Shown here: piece by piece, positions 16,083 through 24,652 of the stretch
Layout of the letters: each line of letters opens with the position of its first letter
How positions within the stretch are numbered: the stretch's first letter is position 1
Origin: Ruminococcus sp.
GTDB lineage: Bacteria > Bacillota > Clostridia > Oscillospirales > Ruminococcaceae
DNA: 64,000 nucleotides
Assembly: GCF_016287535.1 (NCBI RefSeq)
Contig: NZ_JAEFAJ010000011.1
Coordinates: 1-64,000 of the forward strand
Direction of reading: 5' to 3'
Program-made: the position numbers and the translations under genes
Notes under the pieces: generated by a model
What the model was told of the DNA's origin: nothing
The model's input: the letters and a program-made list of their open reading frames with translations, nothing else
Database searches by the model: none

Positions 16083-16101
16083 GGGCGCACACTGTGCGCC
16101 C
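16083..16101. repeat. GGGCGCAC...GTGCGCCC palindrome
   Basis: A perfect 8-bp inverted repeat with a 3-nt loop, followed by CCTACAT, belongs to the same GGGCG...CGCCCCTAC class as elements at 8778, 11058 and 15574. Next to it, 16104-16136 carries permuted GGCTAA/GGCTGA repeats running into the queH stop. Confidence 0.6.
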
Positions 16102-16116
16102 CTACATAGCTAATGG

Positions 16117-16740
16117 CTAACGGCTGACGGCTTTTTTGCTGTAGACGCAGCCGCAGTAGTTCTGTCTGTACAGATTGTACTGCCTTGACAGCTCTATGGA
16201 ATGCTTGTAGCCGTCGTGCTTCTTGAAATCGGAGAAAAGATAGGCAACTCCGCATTCATCCTGCACCTGTTCTCCGCACTCATTTATGAATGTACAGTCC
16301 TTATGGGGACTTATTGTGAGCGTAGTCGTGAAATAGTCACAGCCCAGCTCCCTCGCCTTGTTTCCTGCCATTCGCAAACGATATGCTATGCATTTCCGGC
16401 AGCGCTCTCCCCTTTCGGGCAGGTCTTCAAGTCCCTTTGCCAGCTCATAAAAGGGCGCAGGGTCGTAGGGTTCCTCTATAACGGGAATGTCAAGTCCCAT
16501 TTCTTCCACAAGACGTTTAAGCTCCTGAAAGCGGAAATCGAATTCCTCTTCCGGAGCTATATTGGGATTGCAGAAATACAGCGTTATGCGAAAGTATTTA
16601 TCAAGCACGGTAAGTGTATGGCTGCTGCACGGCGCACAGCAGGCATGAAGCAGCAGCACCGGTCTTTCGCCGCTCTTTTCAAGTTCAACGAGCTTGCTGT
16701 CAAGCAGCAGACCGTAATTCACCTTTGGTCTGTTTTCCAT
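16117..16740 (-). CDS. queH: Epoxyqueuosine reductase QueH
   Basis: The protein has 207 residues and all QueH (DUF208) signatures: LLLHACCAPCSSHTL near residue 30, YFCNPNIAPEEEF, the CRKC motif with RGERCRKCIAYRL, TTTLTISPHKD, and NYCGCVYS near the C-terminus. It reduces epoxyqueuosine to queuosine in tRNA anticodons through Cys-ligated metal and Fe-S chemistry. Its start overlaps the ricT stop by one base (TAATG), so translation is coupled. It is a cytoplasmic enzyme in the chain kinase - holB - ricT - queH. Confidence 0.95.
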   Translation of the reverse strand: MENRPKVNYGLLLDSKLVELEKSGERPVLLLHACCAPCSSHTLTVLDKYFRITLYFCNPNIAPEEEFDFRFQELKRLVEEMGLDIPVIEEPYDPAPFYELAKGLEDLPERGERCRKCIAYRLRMAGNKARELGCDYFTTTLTISPHKDCTFINECGEQVQDECGVAYLFSDFKKHDGYKHSIELSRQYNLYRQNYCGCVYSKKAVSR

Positions 16741-17606
16741 TACTGATCCTCAAGGCTCTTGAGCGCCTTGAGTTCCTCTTTGTTCACTCTTATCTCAGCG
16801 TCTTTAAGAAGCTTTACCTCGCTCCTGTCAAGAGTTACGGGGACTTCTGATTTATCTGTCTTTACACGGAGCTTGCCGGTGATGAGGTTTACGTCCTCAA
16901 CCTTGCCCCTGTCGCCGTCCGGAGTAACTACTATAGCTCCAACCTTGGGAGTGATCTTCAGAAGGGCTTCGTATGCGTTCTGTTCGTTTTTAAGGCAGCA
17001 CATCAGTCTGCCGCAGGTACCTGATATCTTGGTGGGATTCAGTGAAAGCCCCTGCTCCTTTGCCATTTTTATGGACACGGGCTGGAAATCTCCCATATAT
17101 CCCTTACAGCAGAATTCCCTGCCGCATATACCCAGTCCGCCAAGTATCTTTGCCTCGTCCCGGACTCCTATCTGACGCAACTCTATCCTTGTTCTGAATA
17201 CAGCCGCAAGGTCCTTGACCAGCTCGCGGAAGTCCACGCGGTTCTCGGCTGTGAAATAGAAAAGCAGCTTGTTGTTGTCAAAGGTACACTCAACGTCCAC
17301 CAGCTTCATACTGAGCTTGCGGAAGGCTATCTTTTCCTCGCATATCCTGAATGCGTCCTTCTCTCGCTGTTTGTTCTTCTCAACGGTCTTCATGTCGTTC
17401 TCGTCCGCGAGTCTGATTATAGGCTTCAGCGGAGATGTTACCATCTCGTCGTCTATCTGGCGGTTTGCGATCACTACCTCTCCGCACTCCACGCCGCGTA
17501 CAGTCTCAACTATGGCGTGGTCGCCCACCTCAGCCTTTATATCTCCCGGTGAGAAGTAATATATTTTTCCTACGCTCTTGAAGCGTACTCCGACTATTTC
17601 TTTCAT
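16740..17606 (-). CDS. ricT: PSP1-domain protein RicT (YaaT)
   Basis: The 288-residue protein begins MKEIVGVRFKSVGKIYYFSP, the PSP1 domain start. It contains GGLGICGREFCCKGYMGDF and SGTCGRLMCCLKNEQNAY, the conserved Cys clusters through which the RicAFT complex binds 4Fe-4S clusters. In Bacillus the complex stimulates mRNA maturation by RNase Y and affects sporulation and competence. It sits directly after holB, which matches the common Firmicutes order holB - yaaT. Confidence 0.95.
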   Translation of the reverse strand: MKEIVGVRFKSVGKIYYFSPGDIKAEVGDHAIVETVRGVECGEVVIANRQIDDEMVTSPLKPIIRLADENDMKTVEKNKQREKDAFRICEEKIAFRKLSMKLVDVECTFDNNKLLFYFTAENRVDFRELVKDLAAVFRTRIELRQIGVRDEAKILGGLGICGREFCCKGYMGDFQPVSIKMAKEQGLSLNPTKISGTCGRLMCCLKNEQNAYEALLKITPKVGAIVVTPDGDRGKVEDVNLITGKLRVKTDKSEVPVTLDRSEVKLLKDAEIRVNKEELKALKSLEDQ

Positions 17607-17626
17607 AGAAGCTCCTATCTGAAAGT

Positions 17627-18610
17627 CTATCCGACTATCTCCATTATCTCAGCGCCCAGCGCCGTAAGCGCCAGCGGTATGCTCACATTGTTCTCAACAG
17701 CTCTCCATGCGTTTTCTATACACGAATGAATACGCGCAGACTGAAAAGCGGTCACGGACTGTGACAGCGCCGCGGCTCCCTCACGGAAGCAGCCTATTGT
17801 CTGTGCTTTGCTGTCCTTTGCCAGTACAGCCGCGTCACGCACAAGCTTGTCGAGCATCACAAGCTGCTCTCTGACTTCACCGCGCTCGCGGCCAAGTGAG
17901 AAAAGTCCCACAGAGAGAGCATACTCATCTTTTCTTATTATACTATCGGCGAGCGATTTTGTCAAATCCACGCTCTTCCGTACTTTCTCATCGTTTATAT
18001 ATTCCTCGCACATACCGATATTGCCGTGGAAGCAGCTGACGGCAGCTCTTATCTCCTGCTGACCGTATCCGCTCCCGGCAAGGGCTTCGGCGGCTTCCTC
18101 CTCAGTGCACAGAGACGTGCTGAAGCACACGCAGCGGGATATTATAGTCGCAAGGAACTCATTCTTTGAACCGCAGGTAAATATGAAATACGCATACTCC
18201 GGCGGTTCCTCGATAAGCTTCAGCAGAGTGTTCTGCGTTCTTGCGTCAACATTGCGGCAGTCGGCGAAAATATACACCTTGCAGCCGCTTCTGTTGTTTG
18301 GTCTGACATATGCGTCAGCTATAACGTCACGTGCGGTCGCCACGCTGTAATTGCCGAGCTTTCCTGTCTTTTCGGGATATATCACATCAGGGTGGATATC
18401 ATTTTCCACATTGCGGCAGGCATTGCACACACCGCAGGGCTTTCCGTTATCGGGTGACTCGCACATAAGCGCCATAGTATAATACTTTGCGACAAGCTTT
18501 CTGCCGCTGCCCTTTTCGCCGCTTATTATTACCGAATGAGCGGTCCTGCCGCTTGCAGCCATACCCGACAGTACGTCAAGGAGCTGCTTATTTCCGTATA
18601 TCTTTTTCAT
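17627..18610 (-). CDS. holB: DNA polymerase III delta' subunit
   Basis: The protein has 327 residues from an ATG that overlaps the upstream kinase stop (ATGA), proof of coupling; a longer frame has no ribosome binding site. It has the AAA+ clamp-loader fold: IYGNKQLLDVLSGMAASGR, SVIISGEKGSGRKLVAKYY (degenerate Walker A), a CGVCNACRNVENDIHPD zinc module, and TQNTLLKLIEEPPEYAYFIF with the SRC motif. Delta' is a non-ATPase stator of the loader that places the beta clamp on DNA. Confidence 0.93.
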   Translation of the reverse strand: MKKIYGNKQLLDVLSGMAASGRTAHSVIISGEKGSGRKLVAKYYTMALMCESPDNGKPCGVCNACRNVENDIHPDVIYPEKTGKLGNYSVATARDVIADAYVRPNNRSGCKVYIFADCRNVDARTQNTLLKLIEEPPEYAYFIFTCGSKNEFLATIISRCVCFSTSLCTEEEAAEALAGSGYGQQEIRAAVSCFHGNIGMCEEYINDEKVRKSVDLTKSLADSIIRKDEYALSVGLFSLGRERGEVREQLVMLDKLVRDAAVLAKDSKAQTIGCFREGAAALSQSVTAFQSARIHSCIENAWRAVENNVSIPLALTALGAEIMEIVG

Positions 18611-19530
18611 TGCTGATTCACTTCTAATGGGAGCTCTTCCTTTCCGCACACTATAAAAGGCACCGCTCTCCTGTAGCAGTATAAGCGGTTCTCTTTTTCC
18701 ATGCCGCCGTACTCTCCGTCCCTCGTCCACGTGAAGGGCTCTTCGGAAAGGTTTGTGACCGTAACTTCATTGGTGCGGAAGAAAATTATATTTTTGTCGG
18801 AGATATCATTTTTCAGGAGAGCAAGGGCAGTCATTCCGAGGTCGGCAGGATTTTTCGGCTTTCTTACGAGAGTGACTTCAAACAATCCGTCGTCAAGCAG
18901 AAAATCTGTCAGATTTATCATACCCGCCACAGAAGATGTATTCGTGATCATGCCGTATATGAATTCGTCCTCTATCACATTGCCTTCATATTCTATACGC
19001 AGAGGCTTTGCCTTTATGCTGCCGATGTGAGCGGCGCAGTCCGCGATATAGGCTGCGTGTCCGAAAATATTCTTGATCTTCTGGGGCGTTTCGTAGGTGA
19101 TATTCGTAAAAGCTCCGAAGGCTGCGACATAGGAGAAATAGCTGTCGTTGAAGCTGCCCACATCGCAGAGAACAGGTTCTCCGTGCGCTATGGCAGCCGC
19201 AGCTTTCAGCTGGTCAGAGGGTATACCGAGACTCTTTGCAAAATCATTCGTAGAGCCCGAAGGCACATATCCGATGGGTATCCTGTTTTCGCATCTCATG
19301 ACTCCCTGAAGGCACTGGCTCAGCGTACCGTCACCGCCTGCCGCAACAAGCAGGTCATAGCCGTGCCTGCAGGCATATGCAGCCTGCTCCGCAGCGTCAT
19401 CTGCGCTCTGAGTGATGTGTACCGTTACGTTGAAGTCGTCCTTGATGAATTCATCAATAACTGCACCGAGCTTTTTGTTCATGACAGCTTTTCCTGCAAG
19501 AAGATTAACCACGAAATACATTTTTTTCAT
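18607..19530 (-). CDS. Diacylglycerol kinase family lipid kinase
   Basis: The 307-residue protein is of the YegS/DgkB type. MYFVVNLLAGKA is the N-terminal nucleotide-binding strand, VAAGGDGTLSQCLQGV carries the GGDGT motif and IGYVPSGSTNDFAKSLGIP is the substrate/ATP loop. It phosphorylates diacylglycerol or a related lipid at the membrane, recycling it to phosphatidic acid. It is the first gene of the coupled unit kinase - holB - ricT - queH; the start lies behind AAGGAGAAC. Confidence 0.92.
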   Translation of the reverse strand: MKKMYFVVNLLAGKAVMNKKLGAVIDEFIKDDFNVTVHITQSADDAAEQAAYACRHGYDLLVAAGGDGTLSQCLQGVMRCENRIPIGYVPSGSTNDFAKSLGIPSDQLKAAAAIAHGEPVLCDVGSFNDSYFSYVAAFGAFTNITYETPQKIKNIFGHAAYIADCAAHIGSIKAKPLRIEYEGNVIEDEFIYGMITNTSSVAGMINLTDFLLDDGLFEVTLVRKPKNPADLGMTALALLKNDISDKNIIFFRTNEVTVTNLSEEPFTWTRDGEYGGMEKENRLYCYRRAVPFIVCGKEELPLEVNQQ

Positions 19531-19556
19531 TGTCCGTTCTCCTTAATGTATGAAGC

Positions 19557-19581
19557 AGCGGACAGTAGTCAACTGTCCGCT
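19557..19581. other. Stable intergenic hairpin without T tract
   Basis: AGCGGACAGT pairs perfectly with ACTGTCCGCT across a 5-nt loop. It lies between the SGNH esterase stop and the lipid kinase start. There is no T run on either strand, so it is not a classical terminator; it may protect the 3' end of the esterase mRNA or slow readthrough. Confidence 0.55.
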
Positions 19582-19601
19582 GAACAATTATAACGTCCTT
19601 A

Positions 19602-20990
19602 TCATAATGTCTTTATAAATTCTTCTATTGGCTTGACTGAACCGGTACTGGAAGAAAGATATGCATAGTATGCAAGTATCTTTGAAGCGTCAACGGAATC
19701 AACGATACCGTTGACGTCAACGTCAGCAAGCTTTGCCTGTGCGTCCGTGAAGCTGCCTTCGCCTGTGGAACGCTTTGCATACTCTGCAAGAACGCTGGAA
19801 GCGTCTACCGCGTCAACGAAGCCGTCGGAATTTACATCGCCTGACTTTGCGGAAGGCTGCTGTTCACCTGCTACCTTTTTATAAGTCGCAAGCGCGTGCT
19901 CCGGATAGCTGCTCTTGTCGCTGAGGCTCTCAAAGGTACTGCTGAGAAGTCCTGTATCGTCGTGGAGCTTGCCTATCTTTTCAAGAATGGCAGCCGCGAT
20001 AGCAACGTGTCCGCTCTGATTCGGGTGAACGTCGATATCAGAGAGCTTTTCTGCCTGTATGTCCACAAAGTAATGTGTATTGCCTGGATTGTTCGTACTG
20101 AGCATATCATAAGCGGTCTTTCCGCTGCCTATCTCTCCGTTGTATGATGTGAACTGATCCCATACGTCCACTACTTCTATACCGCTTACGTCTGCAAGCT
20201 GGTCGGAATAGGACTTCATGATGTTCTCAAGCTCAAGTCTGACAACGCTGAGCATCAATGAGGCATTTGAGCCCTTTCCGTATTTTGTGCTGACATATGA
20301 CGGCTCAAGCTGTACAGGCTGGAATATAGTCTGAACATATACCTTTGCGTTCGGATTTGTCTTCTTTATGCTGTCAACTGCCTTCTGTACATTGGTTATC
20401 ACATGGTCTCCGATATATCCGCCGCTGTACGTCTTTGCTTTTTTGTCATAACTTCCGCATATATCACTGCTCAGATTTCCTATCTCGGTGCTGAAGCTCA
20501 TGGCTTCGGTATATGAGCCCTGCATACGCTCCTTGACAGCGTTTACATCTATCATTCTTGTCATATCCGCAACATTCGGATGTTCGGGAACATCCTTTGC
20601 GGAATAGCCCTCGTTGAAGAAATCCTTGCGCTCCGCATAATCGAGCATATACTTTGCGATATAGCCCATTATATCGTTGCCGCCTACGGAAATGACAACA
20701 TACTCCGCATCTGAAAGGTTCTTGTTCTGTTCAGCGCTGAATCCTGCGAGCTTTTCGAGCATATCATCGGTCGTATCGCCGACCTTTGCGTAGTTGAATA
20801 CGTCGCAGCCGAGATAGTCGCCGCATATCTCGCCGTAATTATGCTCTACGTCGCCCTTCCTCGTATATCCTGCAGCTATGCTGTCTCCGAGCAGTACCAT
20901 GCTGTCTTTGTCTGCCGCCACTGCTGTGACTGATGAGAGAGCTGTAACTCCAAGAACTGTTGAAATGAATGCTGAGATTATTTTTTTCAT
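19602..20990 (-). CDS. Secreted SGNH/GDSL esterase with C-terminal dockerin
   Basis: The 462-residue protein has a signal peptide (residues 1-26, ending AVAA) and an SGNH hydrolase domain (about 30-360). The MVLLGDSIAAGYT block holds nucleophile Ser37. SVGGNDIMGY is block III and DVHPNQSGHVAIA near residue 335 holds the catalytic Asp/His. A dockerin follows at about 383-452, with two calcium loops: GDVNSDGFVDAVDASSVL and ADVDVNGIVDSVDASKIL. It is therefore a cellulosomal enzyme, likely a carbohydrate esterase that deacetylates xylan or similar polymers. The dockerin resembles that of the adaptor protein at 27335. GAGGAGG precedes the start. Confidence 0.92.
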   Translation of the reverse strand: MKKIISAFISTVLGVTALSSVTAVAADKDSMVLLGDSIAAGYTRKGDVEHNYGEICGDYLGCDVFNYAKVGDTTDDMLEKLAGFSAEQNKNLSDAEYVVISVGGNDIMGYIAKYMLDYAERKDFFNEGYSAKDVPEHPNVADMTRMIDVNAVKERMQGSYTEAMSFSTEIGNLSSDICGSYDKKAKTYSGGYIGDHVITNVQKAVDSIKKTNPNAKVYVQTIFQPVQLEPSYVSTKYGKGSNASLMLSVVRLELENIMKSYSDQLADVSGIEVVDVWDQFTSYNGEIGSGKTAYDMLSTNNPGNTHYFVDIQAEKLSDIDVHPNQSGHVAIAAAILEKIGKLHDDTGLLSSTFESLSDKSSYPEHALATYKKVAGEQQPSAKSGDVNSDGFVDAVDASSVLAEYAKRSTGEGSFTDAQAKLADVDVNGIVDSVDASKILAYYAYLSSSTGSVKPIEEFIKTL

Positions 20991-21095
20991 GTTTTTGACC
21001 TCCTCAGATAAAATCTTATACGCTGATTATATAATATTTTTTGTGCAATGTCAAGCGGAAAGATTTGTTTTCAGCCCGGAACAGCTATTTCACGT

Positions 21096-21125
21096 AAAAA
21101 AATGCGGAGCAAAGCTCCGCATTTT
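21096..21125 (-). terminator. Rho-independent terminator after the GH5 gene
   Basis: On the minus strand ATGCGGAGC and GCTCCGCAT form a stem with a 3-nt loop, followed by seven T residues. It lies just past the GH5 stop. Confidence 0.9.
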
Positions 21126-21133
21126 ATGAAGTA

Positions 21134-23188
21134 TTATTTTGCACCTTCCATAATAGCGCTGAGGACATTTCCCACCCATGAAAGGGCTCCGCGGTTGAAT
21201 ATGCCGAAGCTTGACTCGCCGCTCATCTTGCCGTTGTCCCATACAAAGCACTTTATGCCCTTGGACTTGGCTGCGCTTATGTAATATGTATAATAGCTGC
21301 TTCTTGTAGCCGCGTCGGCAGCGTTTACACAGCCGAACTCGTCAATGATAACAGGTATGCCCTTGTCAATGAACTTCTGCTTCAGCTCCGAGAACTTGGC
21401 TTCAAGCTCGCCCTTGCCGCTCTCGGTGAATACCGTTTCATTTCCCTCGGCAAAGTTCCACGGAGCGTAATAATGAACGCTGAATATGACGTTTTTTACG
21501 CCCGGTACTGACATATCGTTTATAGCCACACTGTCGGCAGAAGCCGCGTATGAAGTAACAATGAGGGATCTGTCGGCGTTCTTTCCGCCGCTTGCCCGGA
21601 CTGTGCTCACAAAATCCCTGGCATACTTGTTGACTATCCTGCGTTCTTCCTTGGTTCCGCCCATCCACTCCATTGATGAACCGACGGTCCTTGGCTCGTT
21701 CATTCCCTCAAAGAGAAGGCGGTCGTCATAGTCTGCGAAGCGCTCTGCTATCTGCTCCCATATCTTTTTGAGACGTGCGCTGTCCTCCTCATATGAAGCC
21801 GCCTGCGGATCGAACCATATATAGTCGTCGTGATGCATATTCAGTATCACGAAAAGGTCCTCGCTGTAGGCGTAGTCAACTACCTCCTGCACACGGTCGA
21901 GCCATTCCTTCCGTATCAAATCTCCGTCCATATGCTCTGCCCACGTTACAGGTATCCTTACAGCATTGAAGCCCGCGCTTTTTACGGACTGTATCATTTC
22001 CTTCGTAGTTTTCATATTGCCCCAGCCCACTTCGGTGCTGAGACCTTTTTTGCCGGTATTGTAGCTGTCAAGGGTATTTCCGAGGTTCCAGCCGACCTTT
22101 ATATCTGATACTATCTCAGCTGCGCTGCGGAATCCGTTCAGACTGTGGGCTGCTGTCTCAGTAGCCACTTCCAGCACAGGTTTGGTCTCCGGAGCAGGAT
22201 AATCGCCTGTTCCGGTGCTGTACTTCACGTTTATGCTCTTTAATGTAACAGACGGCTGTTCGCTCCACCAATATTTGAACAGCAGTTCATTGCCGTCGGC
22301 TATATAGCCCTTTGCCTTGTCCGGTACGAACCACACGAGGTCGAGCGCGGAATCGTCGGTAAACACGGCTGTATCACCGTCAGTATATTCGCCTGCCGAT
22401 GAGTTTATACCGAAAGCGCCGGTGAATTTTCCGAGCCTGCCGTCTGATTCTATACTGAATGTTACGACCTCCGGCACCATGCCTGAGGGGATAAAGTCAA
22501 GGGGGACGCGCACTGTCCTGTCGCCTTCAGAATAATTCACGCTCTCGCCTGATTTTGCTATGCCGGCACCGTCAACAGGCACTTCCCTTGTTCTTTCAAG
22601 AGTACATATCACATTTTCTATCCTCAGGCTCTCACAGTTTCCCCACCAGTAGCCGAACATTACTTCTCCGCTCTCGTGGATATAATCCTTAAGTTCATCC
22701 GGTACGTTCCATGTTATCTCGCCGTATGTGCCCTGTGTGGGCGCTGTGAACTCCTCTGACTGATACCAGCCCTTATGTGTAGCCGCCGCGCACTTATCGT
22801 CAACCGATATTCCGCAGCCGCCCTTGAACTCGCCTATACTGCTTGCTCCGTCGCCTGAATAAACAACGAATGTAAAGGAAATGATCCTGTCCCCTTCGTC
22901 TATCAGGTCTGCAAGCGGGAATTTTGCCGTATTACTTCCCTGAGCTCTTCCGATGGTCCTCCTGTCGGTCATCTGAGAGCCGATAATCGCTGAAACGGTC
23001 TCAACTGGGCTTATATGCTCGGTCGCCATCTCTATAGTTTCCTCCTCGGTAGCGGCAGTCGTTGCCTCCTGCGTTACTGTCTCTTTTTCTTTTTCTGACA
23101 GCGCAGACGATCCGCCTTTCTTTGCGCATGACACGCCAGGCAGCAGCATCGCTGCGGCTGTGAAGAGCGCCATTGCCTTTTTTCCCAT
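21134..23188 (-). CDS. Lipid-anchored GH5 endoglucanase with two N-terminal carbohydrate-binding-like modules
   Basis: The 684-residue protein has a lipobox (LLPGVSC, Cys21) and a Thr/Glu-rich spacer. Two related beta modules follow, at about 75-200 and 215-325, each with a diagnostic double Trp (FGYWWGN and FKYWWSE). The GH5 catalytic domain spans about 350-680. Catalytic residues are visible: the acid/base Glu in EGMNEPR (about 498) and the nucleophile Glu in IIDEFG (about 617), with NLGNTLD, VRIPVTW, LNMHHDD and HYYAPW. It looks like subfamily GH5_4. The double-Trp modules may be CBM80-like, a family described from R. flavefaciens. There is no dockerin, so the enzyme acts on the cell membrane side independently of the cellulosome. 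Confidence 0.9.
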   Translation of the reverse strand: MGKKAMALFTAAAMLLPGVSCAKKGGSSALSEKEKETVTQEATTAATEEETIEMATEHISPVETVSAIIGSQMTDRRTIGRAQGSNTAKFPLADLIDEGDRIISFTFVVYSGDGASSIGEFKGGCGISVDDKCAAATHKGWYQSEEFTAPTQGTYGEITWNVPDELKDYIHESGEVMFGYWWGNCESLRIENVICTLERTREVPVDGAGIAKSGESVNYSEGDRTVRVPLDFIPSGMVPEVVTFSIESDGRLGKFTGAFGINSSAGEYTDGDTAVFTDDSALDLVWFVPDKAKGYIADGNELLFKYWWSEQPSVTLKSINVKYSTGTGDYPAPETKPVLEVATETAAHSLNGFRSAAEIVSDIKVGWNLGNTLDSYNTGKKGLSTEVGWGNMKTTKEMIQSVKSAGFNAVRIPVTWAEHMDGDLIRKEWLDRVQEVVDYAYSEDLFVILNMHHDDYIWFDPQAASYEEDSARLKKIWEQIAERFADYDDRLLFEGMNEPRTVGSSMEWMGGTKEERRIVNKYARDFVSTVRASGGKNADRSLIVTSYAASADSVAINDMSVPGVKNVIFSVHYYAPWNFAEGNETVFTESGKGELEAKFSELKQKFIDKGIPVIIDEFGCVNAADAATRSSYYTYYISAAKSKGIKCFVWDNGKMSGESSFGIFNRGALSWVGNVLSAIMEGAK

Positions 23189-23194
23189 TGTCAA

Positions 23195-23573
23195 ATGTCC
23201 TTTCCCTCAATGCCCCCGATATAACACCGAAAGCAAACTAAAAACACTTACTATAATTATATCACGCTCCGGCGTTCTTTGCAATACGGCATTTCGACTA
23301 ATATACGTTGAAAACCCACGTTTTTATATATTAATCTGCCAATAAACTGACCTGTTTCCATATTTTTTATTTTCATAATTAACGTCTGCCCGGCAAATAA
23401 AAATGACAAAACAGTGAAACAAAAGTGGTGAAACTGTGTCTCTTTGTCAAATAATTGATTACAATTCCGGCTTCGGCTTGACAAACAATTGCAGCGTGTG
23501 TATAATTAATATAAGATGAGCGGTGCATATTTCTCCGCAAAAAAATTCATCCCTTATGAAAGGATAGAAAACT
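23195..23573. other. 380-bp AT-rich intergenic region between divergent genes
   Basis: This spacer separates the minus-strand GH5 gene from the plus-strand lipoprotein gene. Apart from the promoter at 23478-23506 I see only AT-rich sequence with no terminator, repeat or credible small ORF. A second promoter for the GH5 gene must lie here but no good consensus stands out. Confidence 0.5.
23478..23506 (+). promoter_or_regulatory. Consensus promoter for the half-cohesin lipoprotein
   Basis: TTGACA and TATAAT, both perfect, are 17 bp apart. The predicted start of transcription is about 60 nt upstream of the ATG at 23574. A perfect consensus suggests strong constitutive expression. Confidence 0.85.
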
Positions 23574-24482
23574 ATGTTTGATTCAAGAAAAAAAGCGATC
23601 GCACTGGCAGCTGTTCTCTGCGTTGCTCTTACTTCATTTACATCATGTCTCGCTTCAAAGGAGCAGGGCTCAAACAACGGCAGCTCTGACAAGACTACCA
23701 CTACCGCTGCTTCCGATCAGCAGTCCGCAACTCCCGATATCGAGATCGACCAGATAAAGGATGATAAAGGAAATGTTGTCGTTACTCCTTTCCAGTCCGG
23801 TTCTCTCGAAGATTTCGCTGCGACCGGAATGCCCGCAGGCAACGACGGTCTCTCCGGCGAGGATCCCACATCTGCACAGCCCGCTACCGAAATAGTTGAG
23901 GTAACTGAGGCAAACGGAGAGAAGGCTACAGACGCTCAGGGTCAGGTAGTTACAGAGATCATCACAAAGGCTACAGAAGCTTCCGATGAATATGTAAGCA
24001 AGATCGACAAGAGATACTGTCTCTGGATCGATATCTCCGTAGATCCTGACAAGGATACCGAAAAGAACGGCGTAAAGATTACTCAGGACGGTTATGCATT
24101 CAACGACCAGTTCATCAAGGTGACCTTCAAGCTCAAGGACAATATCCCTGAAAAGGATTACGCTGTAAGATTCACCCCTGACTTCTCAAGCCTCCGCGGC
24201 GTTTCACAGAAGCCCAAGGTTATCCAGGGCGACATCAGAGTCGGCGGCTCCATCGACCCTCAGAATGTTTCAGGTGAGTCCGGATTCGTTGCATACGGCG
24301 ACAATGTCTCCGCAAAGGCAGGAGATACAGTTGATTACTACATCAACCTCAAGAACAATCCCGGTCTCGCAGGTATGCTCGTATGGGTATACTATGACTC
24401 AAACGCTATGGATATCGTAAGCCTCAGCGCTGCAGGCGATTACGCCAAGATCGCCAAGGGTACACAGACAGGCTCCAACTGA
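23574..24482 (+). CDS. Lipoprotein ending in a half cohesin-like domain
   Basis: The 302-residue protein has a lipoprotein signal (LTSFTSC, Cys25), then a Ser/Thr/Asp-rich disordered stretch to about 140. A beta-rich module (150-240) follows, and then a segment at 242-292 that reads like the first half of a cohesin: DNVSAKAGDTVDYYINLKNN, then PGLAGMLVWVYYDSNAMDIV. A complete cohesin would need about 80 more residues, but the frame stops and is followed at once by a terminator, with no continuation in another frame. It may be a truncated cohesin or a related short beta module. It has its own perfect promoter and terminator and is monocistronic. Confidence 0.75.
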   Translation: MFDSRKKAIALAAVLCVALTSFTSCLASKEQGSNNGSSDKTTTTAASDQQSATPDIEIDQIKDDKGNVVVTPFQSGSLEDFAATGMPAGNDGLSGEDPTSAQPATEIVEVTEANGEKATDAQGQVVTEIITKATEASDEYVSKIDKRYCLWIDISVDPDKDTEKNGVKITQDGYAFNDQFIKVTFKLKDNIPEKDYAVRFTPDFSSLRGVSQKPKVIQGDIRVGGSIDPQNVSGESGFVAYGDNVSAKAGDTVDYYINLKNNPGLAGMLVWVYYDSNAMDIVSLSAAGDYAKIAKGTQTGSN

Positions 24483-24502
24483 TAGCAGAATAAAAAAATA
24501 CA

Positions 24503-24543
24503 GCCCGGAAGCAGTTCAGCGCGGATTGCTTCCGGGCTTTTTG
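24503..24543 (+). terminator. Rho-independent terminator
   Basis: AGCCCGGAAGCA and TGCTTCCGGGCT form a near-perfect 12-bp stem followed by a T run. It ends the lipoprotein transcript. Confidence 0.92.
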
Positions 24544-24571
24544 CTTTGCAGTGAAAAAATCAAAAAAAGGG

Positions 24572-24600
24572 TTGACAAATGTAAATTCAGCTGTTATAAT
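24572..24600 (+). promoter_or_regulatory. Consensus promoter for the cysK leader and cysK
   Basis: TTGACA (24572-24577) and TATAAT (24595-24600) are perfect hexamers 17 bp apart. The leader transcript would be about 130 nt long and includes the small Cys-rich reading frame at 24653-24706. Confidence 0.88.
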
Positions 24601-24652
24601 ATAATCATATCAAACATATAGGTGATATCAATATTGTTTGGAGGTGTGCTGC

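Noticed and set aside
18611-18730. Upstream start for holB
   Set aside because: The extension lies within the lipid kinase gene in another frame; the ATGA overlap at 18607-18610 is a classical coupled start.
19557-19581. Rho-independent terminator
   Set aside because: The stem is strong but neither strand has a T run after it, so I list it only as a hairpin.
23574-24482. Frameshifted complete cohesin gene
   Set aside because: No cohesin continuation exists in any frame after 24482; a terminator follows within 20 bp.
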